Source: Diphasiastrum complanatum (Eukaryota > Streptophyta > Lycopodiopsida > Lycopodiales > Lycopodiaceae). From it: a stretch of 64,000 nt of DNA. The DNA lies in contig CM055110.1 in NCBI GenBank assembly GCA_029204225.1, positions 46,152,267 to 46,216,266 of the forward strand, given 5' to 3'. Made by a program: the position numbers and the translations under genes. Shown here piece after piece: positions 53,171 to 64,000 of the stretch (positions are counted from its first letter, which is position 1; every line of letters begins with the position of its first letter). The notes below the pieces were generated by a model. That model was given only the letters and a program-made list of their open reading frames with translations, was not told the origin of the DNA and ran no database searches.

Positions 53171-54342
53171 TGTCAAGGCCAACTGTGATGTCAGAAATTG
53201 AAAATAATGACCTGCACTTTTTCCTTTACCAGGCCACTCGTCGCTTTTCCACCAATTTGTAAGCCAAATCGACGTCGCCTTCCGGAATGCACTCAGTCGT
53301 CAACTCCCAACTACGTGCCCAGTGGAATGGTGAAATCATTTTTGGCACACTCCAAACACTTTCTCAACTGCAATCATTGTGTTTTGATGTACCGTACTTG
53401 CAGGTACAGTCTGGTGCCCTTCGTTTGAGGTTATAGCCTCTCGTTTGGGTCAAAACGGACAAAGGACCCAAAAATAGGGATTTTCCTTGTTTTTGAACTG
53501 TTTCTTCACCTTGAAGAAACTTCACTCTTCACTTGTGAAGGGACCCAACTCAACTTTCAATGCAAAAATTTTTATTGAAGTTGAAGGCCAAAATACACTT
53601 CAAGACCCTTCAACCTTTTATGGGCTCTTTAAGCTGTCATCCAACGGTCAATTAAATCCAATGGTCCACACTGCTTATCGGAAGCATGATCTATACCATT
53701 AATTGAGCCTTAGGTAGATCCTAAAATGTCATGCAACTTTGCGTGCCGAATCAATTTCCATGGGCCTCTGGGTCCTTCCAGACGCAATGGGACTAGTCAC
53801 GCTTGCCGCGCGCGACTGTCCGCGCTACCTCCTCCTCTCTTCTCCTCCTGCAAGCTTCCTTTCAAGCTTTTCTCCCAGGGTTTTGTAGCTATGGTTGTTG
53901 CCACTCCAGCGCACTTAATGCTTCACGGCTGGTCACGGCCTCCTACACCAGGCCTCATTGTACCTGGGCGCCCCTGTCTATGATTTTATAGATCAAAAAT
54001 CCATTGTATACAAGGAGAGATCAACCGCTTCCAAGGCTGTAAACCCTAGCTGAGGAGATATGGAGATTCTTGGGCATTTGTAAATCTCTTTCTGAGATTT
54101 CTTCTTGCAGCTCTCTGTTAGTCTGAGGTCGCCCTACCTCAAGCTCTCCAGTGCAATTTACAGCTCTTTGATTGGTGCCCTATTGACTACAAACACCAAA
54201 TAGCCTACTTCAAAATTTCAAAATTCCGTTTGCTGAGGTTTTGATTCAGCCGACAACTCTTGTCTTTGAATCGCCACACGGTCTCAAGCTCACCAAGCTT
54301 CTGTGTGCTAAACTCTCTGCACCAGTGCTTCTCCTTCCGTCT
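53171..54342. other. Probable LTR or untranslated retroelement sequence
   Basis: No coding motif. The segment near 53,990-54,200 is rich in CTCTTT and GCCCTA-type sequence as in plant LTR leaders and adjoins a gypsy pol relic, but no boundary could be set. Confidence 0.35.
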
Positions 54343-55335
54343 TCAACCCGTCGTAAACCCCGAACTCTCAGAAGACAGTTCTCTTGTCGGAATACCCTTC
54401 ATATCTTGATTAGTCCATGCAAAGCAATCTTGATACTTAATAAGTAACATGTGGAATGCTTGGTACTGTTCAGGATTAAGTTGTGATCCAACTTGCACAA
54501 TCTTTTCCGGTTCTCTTGGTTCAGCAAGATTCATTGGTTGTGTCCTAGATGGACCATCATAAACATCTTTCGATTCTGGCACATGTTTTTTGGGTTCACG
54601 ATGCGCTTTAGGCAATATGATAACCACATCATCCAGTGTATAATGTTTAAAATGCTTGGGCATATCATGTTTGACAACATCTGCTTGTTCCTTTTCGAAA
54701 GGACTTGTCTTGGATCTTCGCTTAGGCTTCTTAGTAGGAATTGACTGTGGAGGTGATGACTTCCGAGAAGATAAACTCTTCTTTGAAGGTGAAGACTTCC
54801 TAGACGATGATGTCTTGCTAGATTTTTGACTTGTAGAATCATCCTTGACTTTCCCTTTGTCTTTATCCAGTAAGGGTGGCACATTCTTTGAATCAATCCT
54901 TTGAGGAGGATTTCTCCATTTTAGGACCGTATTATAATGTTGCTTGGCTCGTTTCTTTGTCATTGATCATGTGATCCTATCTTCCTTAAATATAACTGCT
55001 TTGGGCAGTATTATTGTTGGTTCATCAGGAACATTACACACTCCAAATCTGGTCGGATCTATATGATTGAGAATCTGCTCATCCATAGGTTCTGCATTGT
55101 CATCATAAGTCAAGGCATGACTCACAAGTTTGAGGTCATCTTCAATCGGATCTGGTATAGGTTTCGTTGATATCCAGGCTACATTCAGCACATTCAATGG
55201 AAACGTGATCGGTGTATCCAAAGTTCGATCTAATAATGAAATCTCACTCAAATCTGATTGATTATCTTGTTGACACATATATCCTACTGTACAATCAATT
55301 GTTGCAAGAGCTTTATTCGAGTTGATAGTATCCAT
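54343..55335 (-). pseudogene. Ty3/gypsy (non-chromovirus) pre-RT polyprotein fragment
   Basis: ORFs 55,335-54,967 and 54,963-54,343 lie in series. The second has a Ser/Lys-rich linker (SSRKSSPSKKSLSSRKSSPP) and then LNPEQYQAFHMLLIKYQDCF followed by AWTNQDMKGI. That is the conserved (D/C)xFAW...DM.GI segment just before RT in Athila/Tat-type gypsy elements. It stops before RT itself. The family differs from the two chromovirus copies. Confidence 0.75.
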
Positions 55336-55559
55336 TTGAAAAACCGGTGCTATGCAATTTCCAAAAAGGAATTATTAACCAATCCAAATTACACAACATT
55401 GTCACATTTACCTACACATGTGTCTCATTTTCTTCCTCTCTTAGATCTTTCGGTCACCCAAAAATTCTTCTAGCGAAGGCCCTGAAAGCTCCATTGACAC
55501 AAGTAAATGCTAGGCTACTTCCTTTTTTACCACACCAGTTTATTTTCATTACTTCGGTA

Positions 55560-56000
55560 AAGTTGTCTGAATCAATGGAAAATCAATAAAAATTTGGTTC
55601 TAGATACTCTTTACTATATTCGATACACTTGTTTTTAAATCGAATATAGAGCTACCTCCCAAAAATTACAACCTTATTCCATTTATTCACTTTAACAAGT
55701 ATCTGAAAAGCTTTAGTTTCCTCAATCCTAAAGTTTCCTCAATCCTAAAGATCAAAATCATTTAAGATAACCTATCGGTGCAACACCGAAGTCGAGAAGG
55801 AAGAACCTTAAAAATACCATCTAACTCAAATTACTGGGAGTAATCTTACTCCAAAGTTAAATCGATAAAAAGCACAGTACCAGGGACCCAAAATCCCCAC
55901 TAACTGGGTACTTGCCTGGAGAACCAAACCACTACCATTATTTTGTCAAGATCGATTTAATAAAATTTAGACCGAGTATTACAACTTGACACAAAAAACA
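55560..56000 (-). repeat. Inner inverted pair, right member
   Basis: Reverse-complement partner of 51,420-51,880. It also contains a 16-bp tandem duplication, TTTCCTCAATCCTAAA, at 55,717-55,750. Confidence 0.7.
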
Positions 56001-56249
56001 ACAGTATTAAGTTCTCAAAATGCTAGGCTTATAGGTAATTGTCAAGTCGATAAGGACTTCATACATGCATATTGTCCACAGAGAAGAAAAAACCAAATTC
56101 TTTCTACCTCTTACTGGAAAACACCGAAATCGAGTTTACAGCTTTGACCCACAAGTCCAAAGGAATCGAAATTCCTCTCACTGGAGGCTAGTAATTCAAA
56201 TTCCATGAGTTCCCAAAATCACTTTCGGGAACCATCTTTAAAATCACTA

Positions 56250-58320
56250 CTTGTCAAGCCTTAAAACCCCCGTTCAACCAGCATGCACACCCATGCAATT
56301 CCAAAAATTGTGGTCCTACCTCAACTTTAAAATTGAAAAACATATTCAAAAAGAAAACCCCAAAAGGCCTCTCAAAAACCTAAACATCAAAAATTTAGGT
56401 ACTCCCCTGCTCCAGCTGCCATCATCCAGGAATGGGAGGCTTCCCGAAGCGAGAGAGAGAAAGAGAGAGGCTGGCTTGTTCTAGCAGGTCAGGAGGTTGG
56501 ATCTCAGGTTTGCAGCTCCCCTCTCTGCATCCATCCCCAGCGCTACACTGATCCGTTCTAACTCGCAACCAGCTATCTATACAACACCCTCATGCTGATC
56601 CATTTACAAAGAAGGAATGGTTCAGAACAGTTGGTGTTCCACAACCCGTATGGAGGTGCAATGAATCTATTTATCTCAGTATTCAAGATTCAATAGAAGG
56701 GCAGACACCAAGATTAAAAATGGCTTCAAACATAGTAGGCCTTCACAAAGACAGCGTTCCCCTCATTACCCAAATGGAAGTACAAATCCCTGGGTGAGGA
56801 GCAAGCAGAAGGGTTCTAAATAGGCATAGTTTGCTTTTAGAATTACACGACAAGGTTACTTATCTTCTGCACTAGGCCAACAAGCATTACTGCGACCTCT
56901 CTACCCTTGCTTTACTTTGAACAGAGGTTTCAAACCTCACCAAATCGGATTTTACAACTACTGAGAGTAAATAGATTTGTCATTCAAAACCTCCTGGAGT
57001 CAACAAGCAATAGGATCACAAGAGTTCCAAGAACTCAGTTGCATCCACAATTAATCTAGCATGCATCCAGAATCCAAAGTCTAAATTTGTCACAGTTTAG
57101 AGAATTACCAATTTACATTTTCCAATCAATGTTTTCAGTTTTCATATTCACAGTTTGCATGCTTCCAGCAACAGAGAGCTTAAGTTGATTCCTTATCAAT
57201 CTATCAACAAATAGCCTGCTACTAAATCTGAATCAAAATTGTCCAAAACATTATGGACTCATGCAAATCATTCATCTTAAAAGAAATAGATTTGAACAAG
57301 AAAGTGGATCTATTCAAGCAAATCATTCTACTTCAAACGAAAATTTTTCAAGGCTTCAGAAAATAAAAATGAATTCCACACTAATTCACAGCATCTCTAA
57401 CAAAATCAAACAAGGAGAAGAGCACTTTACCACCAAGTTTGAAAAGCATGCTCAAAACAAGAATTAGTGAATCCAAACCCAATTTTCCCTTGAAAAAATA
57501 GCACTCCATCCAGGATGTGAATCCAAGTGCATTCCATTCCATTTAAAATTTGAGAAGATATTTCAAATGCAATTGATTTTGAGTATACTACAAGCCTTTT
57601 TGTGAAACTGATTTGATTATGAGGATGCGCATTTAGCATAGCAAGTTGAGTAGAAATTAAAGTAGCTATAAGATTTTCATTTTCATTAAAGTGGAGCGAT
57701 AGTTGTGGTTGCTATGCTTACACTGTTTACTTTTGCTTTTGTGAAGGTTTCAAATTACTATGAAGCTTCCGTGTTATTCTATTGCTATGCATTGTTGCTC
57801 TTTTTGGTAATGCGATAGATTTCAAGCCTTGGCTATACTCTATACTTAGCTTGTCTGTGCTTGTCCTGCAACACCCCCCCTCAAGCAAGCATAAGCAAAG
57901 GAACCTCCCATTGGCTCTGAGATACCCTGTTAAGAATGTGGGCCACAGGGCCACGCACACACACACACACACACATACCCATGCGGAGGCGCGTCCTGGG
58001 ATCCCACCCCCAAACATTTGCCTAGCCACCAGCCATCAGTCTAACTCAGGGCTTGTACTAGGGGATAAAGTGTACAGAAAAGCCCCAATTTATATATGGG
58101 AGAGTTCAAAGCAAGCATTTAGTTATGGGACAACAACGAGGAGAACAACCCTCAGGCACCTTCATGCAGGCAGGCGCACACACAGCCTCTGAGTGGCTTG
58201 TTGACAAGAGTCCCGCAACAACAATTGCTCCTTTGCCTATACTATGAGAAGATCATATCATACAATGCACCTGTGTGGGCTGCACTGGACAGGCATAATA
58301 ATAAGAATGTGCAGGAGGAA
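56250..58320. other. No gene recognised
   Basis: No convincing coding sequence. A short (CA)n run lies at 57,954-57,976 and a C-run with CCCCCCCTCAAGCAAGCA near 57,875. Confidence 0.55.
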
Positions 58321-58324
58321 GGAC

Positions 58325-60515
58325 GAGTTGCCAAGAGCGTGACCAGCCTGAAAATTTGAAGGAAGCAGCGATGGATGCCACTGCCAGTATCAACACAAGT
58401 AATTGCTATGCTTTGTATGGATCGCATGCATTTCCTTTTCTCCTTTTTAATTCCTTCCTTCCTGCTTGATTGCTGGCTGTCTGGCTGCTGCCTGGCTGCC
58501 TGCTTGCTTTCTGTTTTCCATCATCATGTGCTTTTCCTGCCTGCATAAAAGTGCAGACTGCCCCCGTGCTGCTCCTGCTGCTGCTTTTTTAGTTCATCTG
58601 TTTTTTGTAAGAAGATCGTCTGGTTCGTGTGGCACCAGCCTTCCTTTTCCATGAGTAGCCGGCCCATCATGTCACCTCGTGTACTTTAGTTTCATTACAC
58701 AGAGCATGCAGCTTCAGCTGATTACACCAGTGTGAGGAAAACTTTTTTGAATTACCAAAACAAAAAAACCTTGCATTTTGTGACGCTTGTCAGTTCTTTA
58801 AGGACTATTACTCATAAAACCGTTCATTTGCTTGTCAAAATTTTCATGATGCCGATTTTTGATAAAAGTTGTCGATTTGATTTTTAAACTTTGTTGACTT
58901 TCCTGAACACTGGCGTACACGTTTTGTCTGCTTCTGTTTTTACCTCCATTTACTTTGGTGAAAGTTGGTCGATTTTAATTCCACGTTCAAAAGTGCATTT
59001 GCAAATTGTTTATTGAAATTCTTTTAAGAAGAAATCAATCGTGTGCAACTGAAAACTTAGTAAAGAAATTAGATAGTCTACAATCCTCAGTAAGAAACAC
59101 ATTTAAATTACTTTAAGCTAAACGGAAAGTGATTCGATGAATTATGTTAAAGTATTCTAAAAATTTCTCCCCTATTTTAGCATCAAAGAAGTAAGTTCCT
59201 GATACTAGACTTTATTTTTCTTTCCTGATTGTTTCAAGATTAATCAATAAATTTTAAAATTAGAAGTCGGTTGGTTGAAAGACTTTCAGGATTCAATGTG
59301 AGTACTGATCAGGGATATGAATTCTAAAGGAAGGGGATACTTTACAGTGTACCTGGTACAGCAGAAGTTAGTTGCTACTTTAATTTGATGGCGCTGACTT
59401 CACTTGATATCATTATTCATATGTCTTACATTAGATTATCGCTGTTTAGGTGGGGGTCATCGCAGCTTTTGAATTTGTTGTTTATATCATAGATTCATAT
59501 CTATAACATAGTGAGTTTCTAGCGTTTTGTAAAGTTACTGCCATCCTGCCATGACAATGTTGAATGGCATAATATTTAGCACTATATAATAAATTGCGAC
59601 ACGGGCAGTATAGGATGAAGTGCGCTTAAATAAACAACGTGGCATTTAATCTCCGCATAGCAGTCACGTCCACAGGCGGCCAAAAATCGGCTTCCTGCTC
59701 AGTGCTTACATGTATGCACTTATTGAACATAGAGATAAGAATGTGTGAATTAGCGTGTATAGAAGCTGTGTTCTATTTTGTCAACTCGTTTATGCTATTG
59801 CTTCTCTGGATCTAATTTCTGTGCTACGTTTGCGATATTACTGTCTGTGTCTTCAAATTATCTGGGTAAAGCATAAAGTTCGTGAGACATCTTTCAAAAT
59901 TCAGCTCGGATGTAGTAAGTTGCAGACTGCTAGTATAGCAAACTTACTCACTCAATGCATCTGCGGGACATAAATTGTAGACGTATAACACGGGTTTGTC
60001 CAGACTAAAGACTGCACTGTCTATATAGATGTGTTCTGTCTGAAAGTTTTGTAAAGCCGTAAAACATGACAATGTAGATTGTAAACTGTTTAAATTTCTC
60101 TCATGTTCTTGATATTTTCGTGGTCCAGCTAAGACATTATAACGTCCGCTTGGATTTAATCAATCATGAACTTGATATTAACAAACCATGTTGTTGGAGC
60201 ATGAAGAGTTTAGTCTGATTAAGGCTGAAAAGCCTGAAATCGCCGACTTAAGAATCAGTCCTGCATATACCTTTCCACCAGTGAGATGCTCTCTCTGAAC
60301 ATAGGAGATTGATTCAGGTAAAAACTTTTGGAGCTGGACGATAATATAATATCGAATCTTGATCTATCCTTTGAAACGGCAATGTAAGATGATCAGCAAT
60401 TTTGACTAAACTTTCTTGTAGTGTTACATGCGTTTTGAGACCAGATTTCAAGCATTAGTTTGTTACTCTATATGTGACTTTTCCAATCACTGCAAAGGTG
60501 AAAATGACGATCTTC
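58325..60515 (+). repeat. Arm B of the large inverted duplication, immediately 5' of the IQD gene
   Basis: Partner of arm A (44,957-47,325). Its right end lies about 450 bp before the first recognised IQD exon, so it probably covers promoter, 5' UTR and 5' intron sequence of that gene. It contains TATA-like and CT-rich stretches, but no specific promoter can be named. Confidence 0.85.
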
Positions 60516-60954
60516 TGCTTACAGAACTATGTTCTTCAGAAATTACATTCATGATATGGGTGCTGGCATTAAGTGGCGGAACATGCTTGCTTGTTTTAAA
60601 AGATTCGGAAAAACTTCAGCTGATAAGTTGCAATTCCAAGTAAGTTGACGATATCACAGACAATCTTTAACTTATTTTCAGTATTTATTGAACTCCTCAA
60701 ATGAAGTTTCATCTACACAATGCCGTTCAGGATTGACAACGTGAACCGGAATAATGCAGTTTGGTTTTGTTGCTCACTTAGTCTTGCGAGCATTTACCGA
60801 TAATGCTTTCTCAACGCTTTAGTTGATTTATACAACAGAAAGTAACGTTGAGAAGGATTTTTCATTTTGGATGTAAGCGGCATCATTGTTATTTTGAGAG
60901 CTTGATGGTAGTTTTAAAGAATGCTGAAAAACACTTTATGCAAATGAGAATAAG

Positions 60955-62838
60955 TCCAGCAAAGAGTACCATGGACAGGCAACTGGCCTGCTGGAGCGTT
61001 CTTCTGACTCAGAGAAACAAAGCGTTGTGGATTCAACGGATCAATTGACAGGGATTAAAAGTGAGGATGATCTTCTGGTAGATTCTGCAGTAACCGTGGC
61101 TTCTATGGTAAATATCAGTGCTCCAAGTGTTTGCACAAGTACGGAATCCTTGGATTTTTATGCTCATGGTAAGGCCGTGGCGGAGTTGGCAGCAATTCGT
61201 ATTCAAAGTGCCTTCCGTGGATTTCTGGTGAAAACTGCTCGTTCCTGTGCTGCATGATTATTTTTTCCCCTGTAATTTATCTCTATCTTGCATCTAGATT
61301 GCATTTTAATTGTAAACCATAATGTAGTTTTATAAGTTACTGCATCGATTACCTCGTTGTCTGAGAATACGGGACTTTTTATCTGGTTCTCTGGCTTTTC
61401 TTTTGATCAATTATTTTCCATGTTATTACAGCAATGCATTTCAAAGGTTTGTTTAGCTAAAGAAATGCTGGTTGTTTATTTCTGCCAATAGCACGAAATG
61501 TAGGTATAACCGTATATGTAATAGCATTCAACGAGAAGCAATCCTTTATAAGCTAATCTGGGGCGATACTATACTTCTTGAAGCATGAAAGTGCAGAAAA
61601 GTATAGGAAAAATTGTAATATCTGGGACGATCTATAGCTTCCAGCTAGATGCTAGAACTAAGTAGCAAGGAATTTTAAAGCAGCTCATTCTGATAACATT
61701 GAAGGCCAAAACGCATGCTGAGAGTTATTGCTTGCTCTGCGCTGGTCTATATTGTTGAAGGCAAGGCGAGCACGTGGTGCCTTGAGAGGCCTGGTGAAGC
61801 TTCAAGCCCTAGTCCGGGGTCATGCAGTTCGTAAAAACTTACCTGCCCGCAGTTCAGCTTATTTGCACCCTCTGCTGAAAATGGACGCACCCGCCCATGC
61901 AGCTCGACGAGCAAAGAAACCAAGAAATGGTGAAGGAGCCCCGCAGATGCCTCAGCAAATAAACGACGCTGAAAAATCCTCGGTGTCTAAGGTACCGGTC
62001 TGGCTTGTGATGTGATTTGAAGTTTGAACTTCTCTCAGGCACGCTCTTTTATAAATAATAAGAGAATGCCTGAACGCTTAGTCCCGTTCAGACTAAAAAG
62101 CATGGTTTCAGAGCTGTGACATGCAGATGACCTTTATAAGTTGAAACTGAATAGTTTTAGTTTGCGAGTTGCTCTCAGTTTATTATTAATGTGACTAAAT
62201 TTATAAGCACTTAGAAACGTAGCAGAATTGGGCTTTAGATTCTCGATCCTTGTTTATTTTTCAAATTTCTTCTGCTCCACCTCTGGCATAACATATTAAC
62301 ACAGTTAAATTGCAATATCAGTTCCTAAAATTTGTAGTCAGCCGAAGACAACTAGCTCCAAATTCAATTCTGCTGCTGGGTGAAGTAAAGGCAGCAATTT
62401 GGCTGCTACAAAGAGCTTATCAAAAAAATAACTACAAATAACAATCCTAAACATTTTTCACTTCAAGTAAGTGACAATATTGAGCTGTGAGCTCATTGAA
62501 GGAAGCCAAAAGCAGAACATTCGACACACACACCCAAGAGGAAACCTCGTATATAACCAGCAAAAAAAAAGCCTTCTTGGCCAAGAAGCTATGGCATAGG
62601 CTCAACTTAGCTAACATGTCTTGAAGTATCAGAAAAAGTTTCCGCTCAAATTCAATGCATTATGAGACTGTACTCTCAACTGTCAAGATCTTTTAAGTGC
62701 CAGAGATATGAATGCAGCGTGGGTGGTGTTCGAGTCGCTGGACAGCAGAAGAAACTCAAGCAAAGCTACGAGAGAGGCAAGATGCTGCCATTAGACGTGA
62801 ACGAGCAATGGCATATGCTTTTTGGATCCAAGTGTGCA

Positions 62839-62913
<75 letters not shown>

Positions 62914-64000
62914 GTAATCTAACTTTTAATTTACTGCGCATGCTTTCAATTTTCATTGACTACAGCCACTGTGATTGTTGCATCCGCCTTTGTAAGGCTG
63001 CATCACTTCCTCGGATTCCTGAAAATTTTCCATTTTCCTGACAACAAATGCATCAGACGTTCTTTGTGTGAGAGATCCGATGGCAATACTGGTTTATTCC
63101 CATCACTATTCAAAGTACTTTGCTCATTAGTTTCTTCTTCTCACATGAAGCTTTGAGACAATAGGATCTGAATTATGAACTTGGTTAGTCATGTGCGTGT
63201 CTCCGTGAGTAACGTGAAATTTGGAATGGACTTTTTCTTATATGTTGTGCATTTTCTTTTCAAATGTGTTCAAACCAAAATTGATTGTATAGCTACACTT
63301 TGCTACTGACATTACCGGGTAGTGTATAAGGTAGTAGAGAATTTGTTTTCTTGTAGCTATATAAATCGACTTCATATATTTATCAGCTGCGAAATGGCTT
63401 CTTTAGTGCAGTGGAAGCCAAGTGTGGGCATTAAGAATGGACCAGAGAAGGCTCAATCTAGCTTGAGTTGGCTAGAACGTTGGATGGCTGCTCGGCCTTG
63501 GGAAAATCGTTGTAAGGATCTTCGTGCAAAAAATGATCCATGGAAAAGTTCTTTTGAGATCAGCAGCAAGAACGACAACAGTTTGAGAAGATGGACAACT
63601 GGCAGCAAGAGGCATCAATCTGGGGAGGATCAGCGACATAGGCGATCATATTCTCAAATATCCTCAGAGAGCTCGCCAGTACCTATACCCAGATCACACA
63701 TAATCAGATCAAATCGCAACTTAAGCATGAGATGCACTTATGGGTTTCACGAACAAAGCACTCATTTTTATAATTCTAACAGATTGGCAGAATTTCATGA
63801 GGATGTAGCATGTTTGTCTTTTAGACTGAAAGCTGGAAGAAAACTGAAATCATCCATTTCAAATGAGCATATCATGAAGTCCAGCTACTCGGCAGCAGCA
63901 AACTTAGGTCAGGAAAGGAAACGCCCATTAACTAATGAAAACCGAAGGCCTACTTTTGATGATGCTCAAAACAACATACCCTTGCCTTCCAGTTTTAAAG
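60955..64000 (+). CDS. IQD-family calmodulin-binding protein, partial (3' end beyond window)
   Basis: Four exons are visible: about 60,955-61,227 (5' edge uncertain), 61,761-61,991, 62,718-62,831 and 63,412 to beyond 64,000. All introns are GT-AG and phase 0. Exon 1 to 2 gives AAIRIQSAFRGFL, then ARRARGALRGLVKLQALVRG; splitting the IQ67 domain at this point by a phase-0 intron is characteristic of IQDs. IQ motifs 1 and 2 are intact; the third (LHPLLKMDAPAHAARR) is eroded. Exon 3 has KLRERQDAAIRRERAMAYAF. Exon 4 has WLERWMAARPWENR and an open Ser/Arg-rich tail to the window edge. IQDs are basic scaffolds that bind calmodulin and often sit on microtubules, membranes or in nuclei. The first exon with the usual MGK start was not found. 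The frame is otherwise intact, so the gene is probably functional. Confidence 0.93.
62841..62911. repeat. (CT)n microsatellite in IQD intron 3
   Basis: About 35 CT units start 9 bp after the donor of the 62,718-62,831 exon. Confidence 0.98.

Noticed and set aside
60848-61048. 66-codon ORF before the first IQD exon as the IQD N-terminus
   Set aside because: It is in a different frame from the IQ67 exon and lacks the expected MGK-type start.

Overview
This window is nuclear DNA from a land plant. The evidence is GT-AG introns, Ty1/copia and Ty3/gypsy (chromovirus) retrotransposons, a plant hAT transposase relic, and two plant gene families: an IQD calmodulin-binding protein and a small DnaJ-type cysteine-rich protein. 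Repeats make up most of it, the GC content is low, and one intron is about 18.7 kb and full of nested retroelements. That suggests a large, repeat-rich genome such as a gymnosperm or fern. The exact lineage cannot be told from the sequence.

Region 1, 1-9,230, is the least explained part. It begins with a broken plus-strand gene (23-2,665) for a protein I do not recognise. Its spaced D, D, E and CxxC motifs resemble an RNase H-fold (DDE) transposase. A reversed copia scrap interrupts it. A convergent acidic minus-strand ORF of unknown function follows (3,861-3,061). Next come ten copies of a ~71-bp imperfectly palindromic unit (eight in 4,110-5,898, two in 7,340-7,497). Between the two groups sits a frameshifted histone H3 pseudogene with CENH3-like features (5,944-6,632). 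Two short duplicated segments close the region.

Region 2, 9,230-19,880, holds a 3'-complete, 5'-incomplete minus-strand chromovirus (about 9,230-14,750), copia gag and RNase H scraps, and a ~245-bp foldback element.

Region 3, 19,893-38,882, is a plus-strand gene for a 112-residue protein with an N-terminal hydrophobic segment and four CxxC motifs. Its two coding exons join in frame (phase 2) across an 18,651-bp intron. The intron contains a second chromovirus copy split by a solo LTR, which is itself split by a 2.9-kb non-autonomous copia element. It also holds a copia element that lacks its integrase, a GC-rich foldback of about 670 bp, compound microsatellites, a hAT relic and a gypsy solo LTR.

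Region 4, 38,900-60,700, is mostly decayed copia and gypsy sequence inside a large old inverted duplication. Segments 44,957-47,325 and 58,325-60,515 are inverted copies of each other. A second inverted pair (51,420-51,880 and 55,560-56,000) is nested between them. Arm B lies directly upstream of the IQD gene, so the 5' flank of that gene appears to have been copied in reverse.

Region 5, 60,955-64,000, is the IQD gene (plus strand). Four exons are visible with phase-0 introns, and the last runs off the window. No RNA gene, CRISPR array or organellar insertion was seen.
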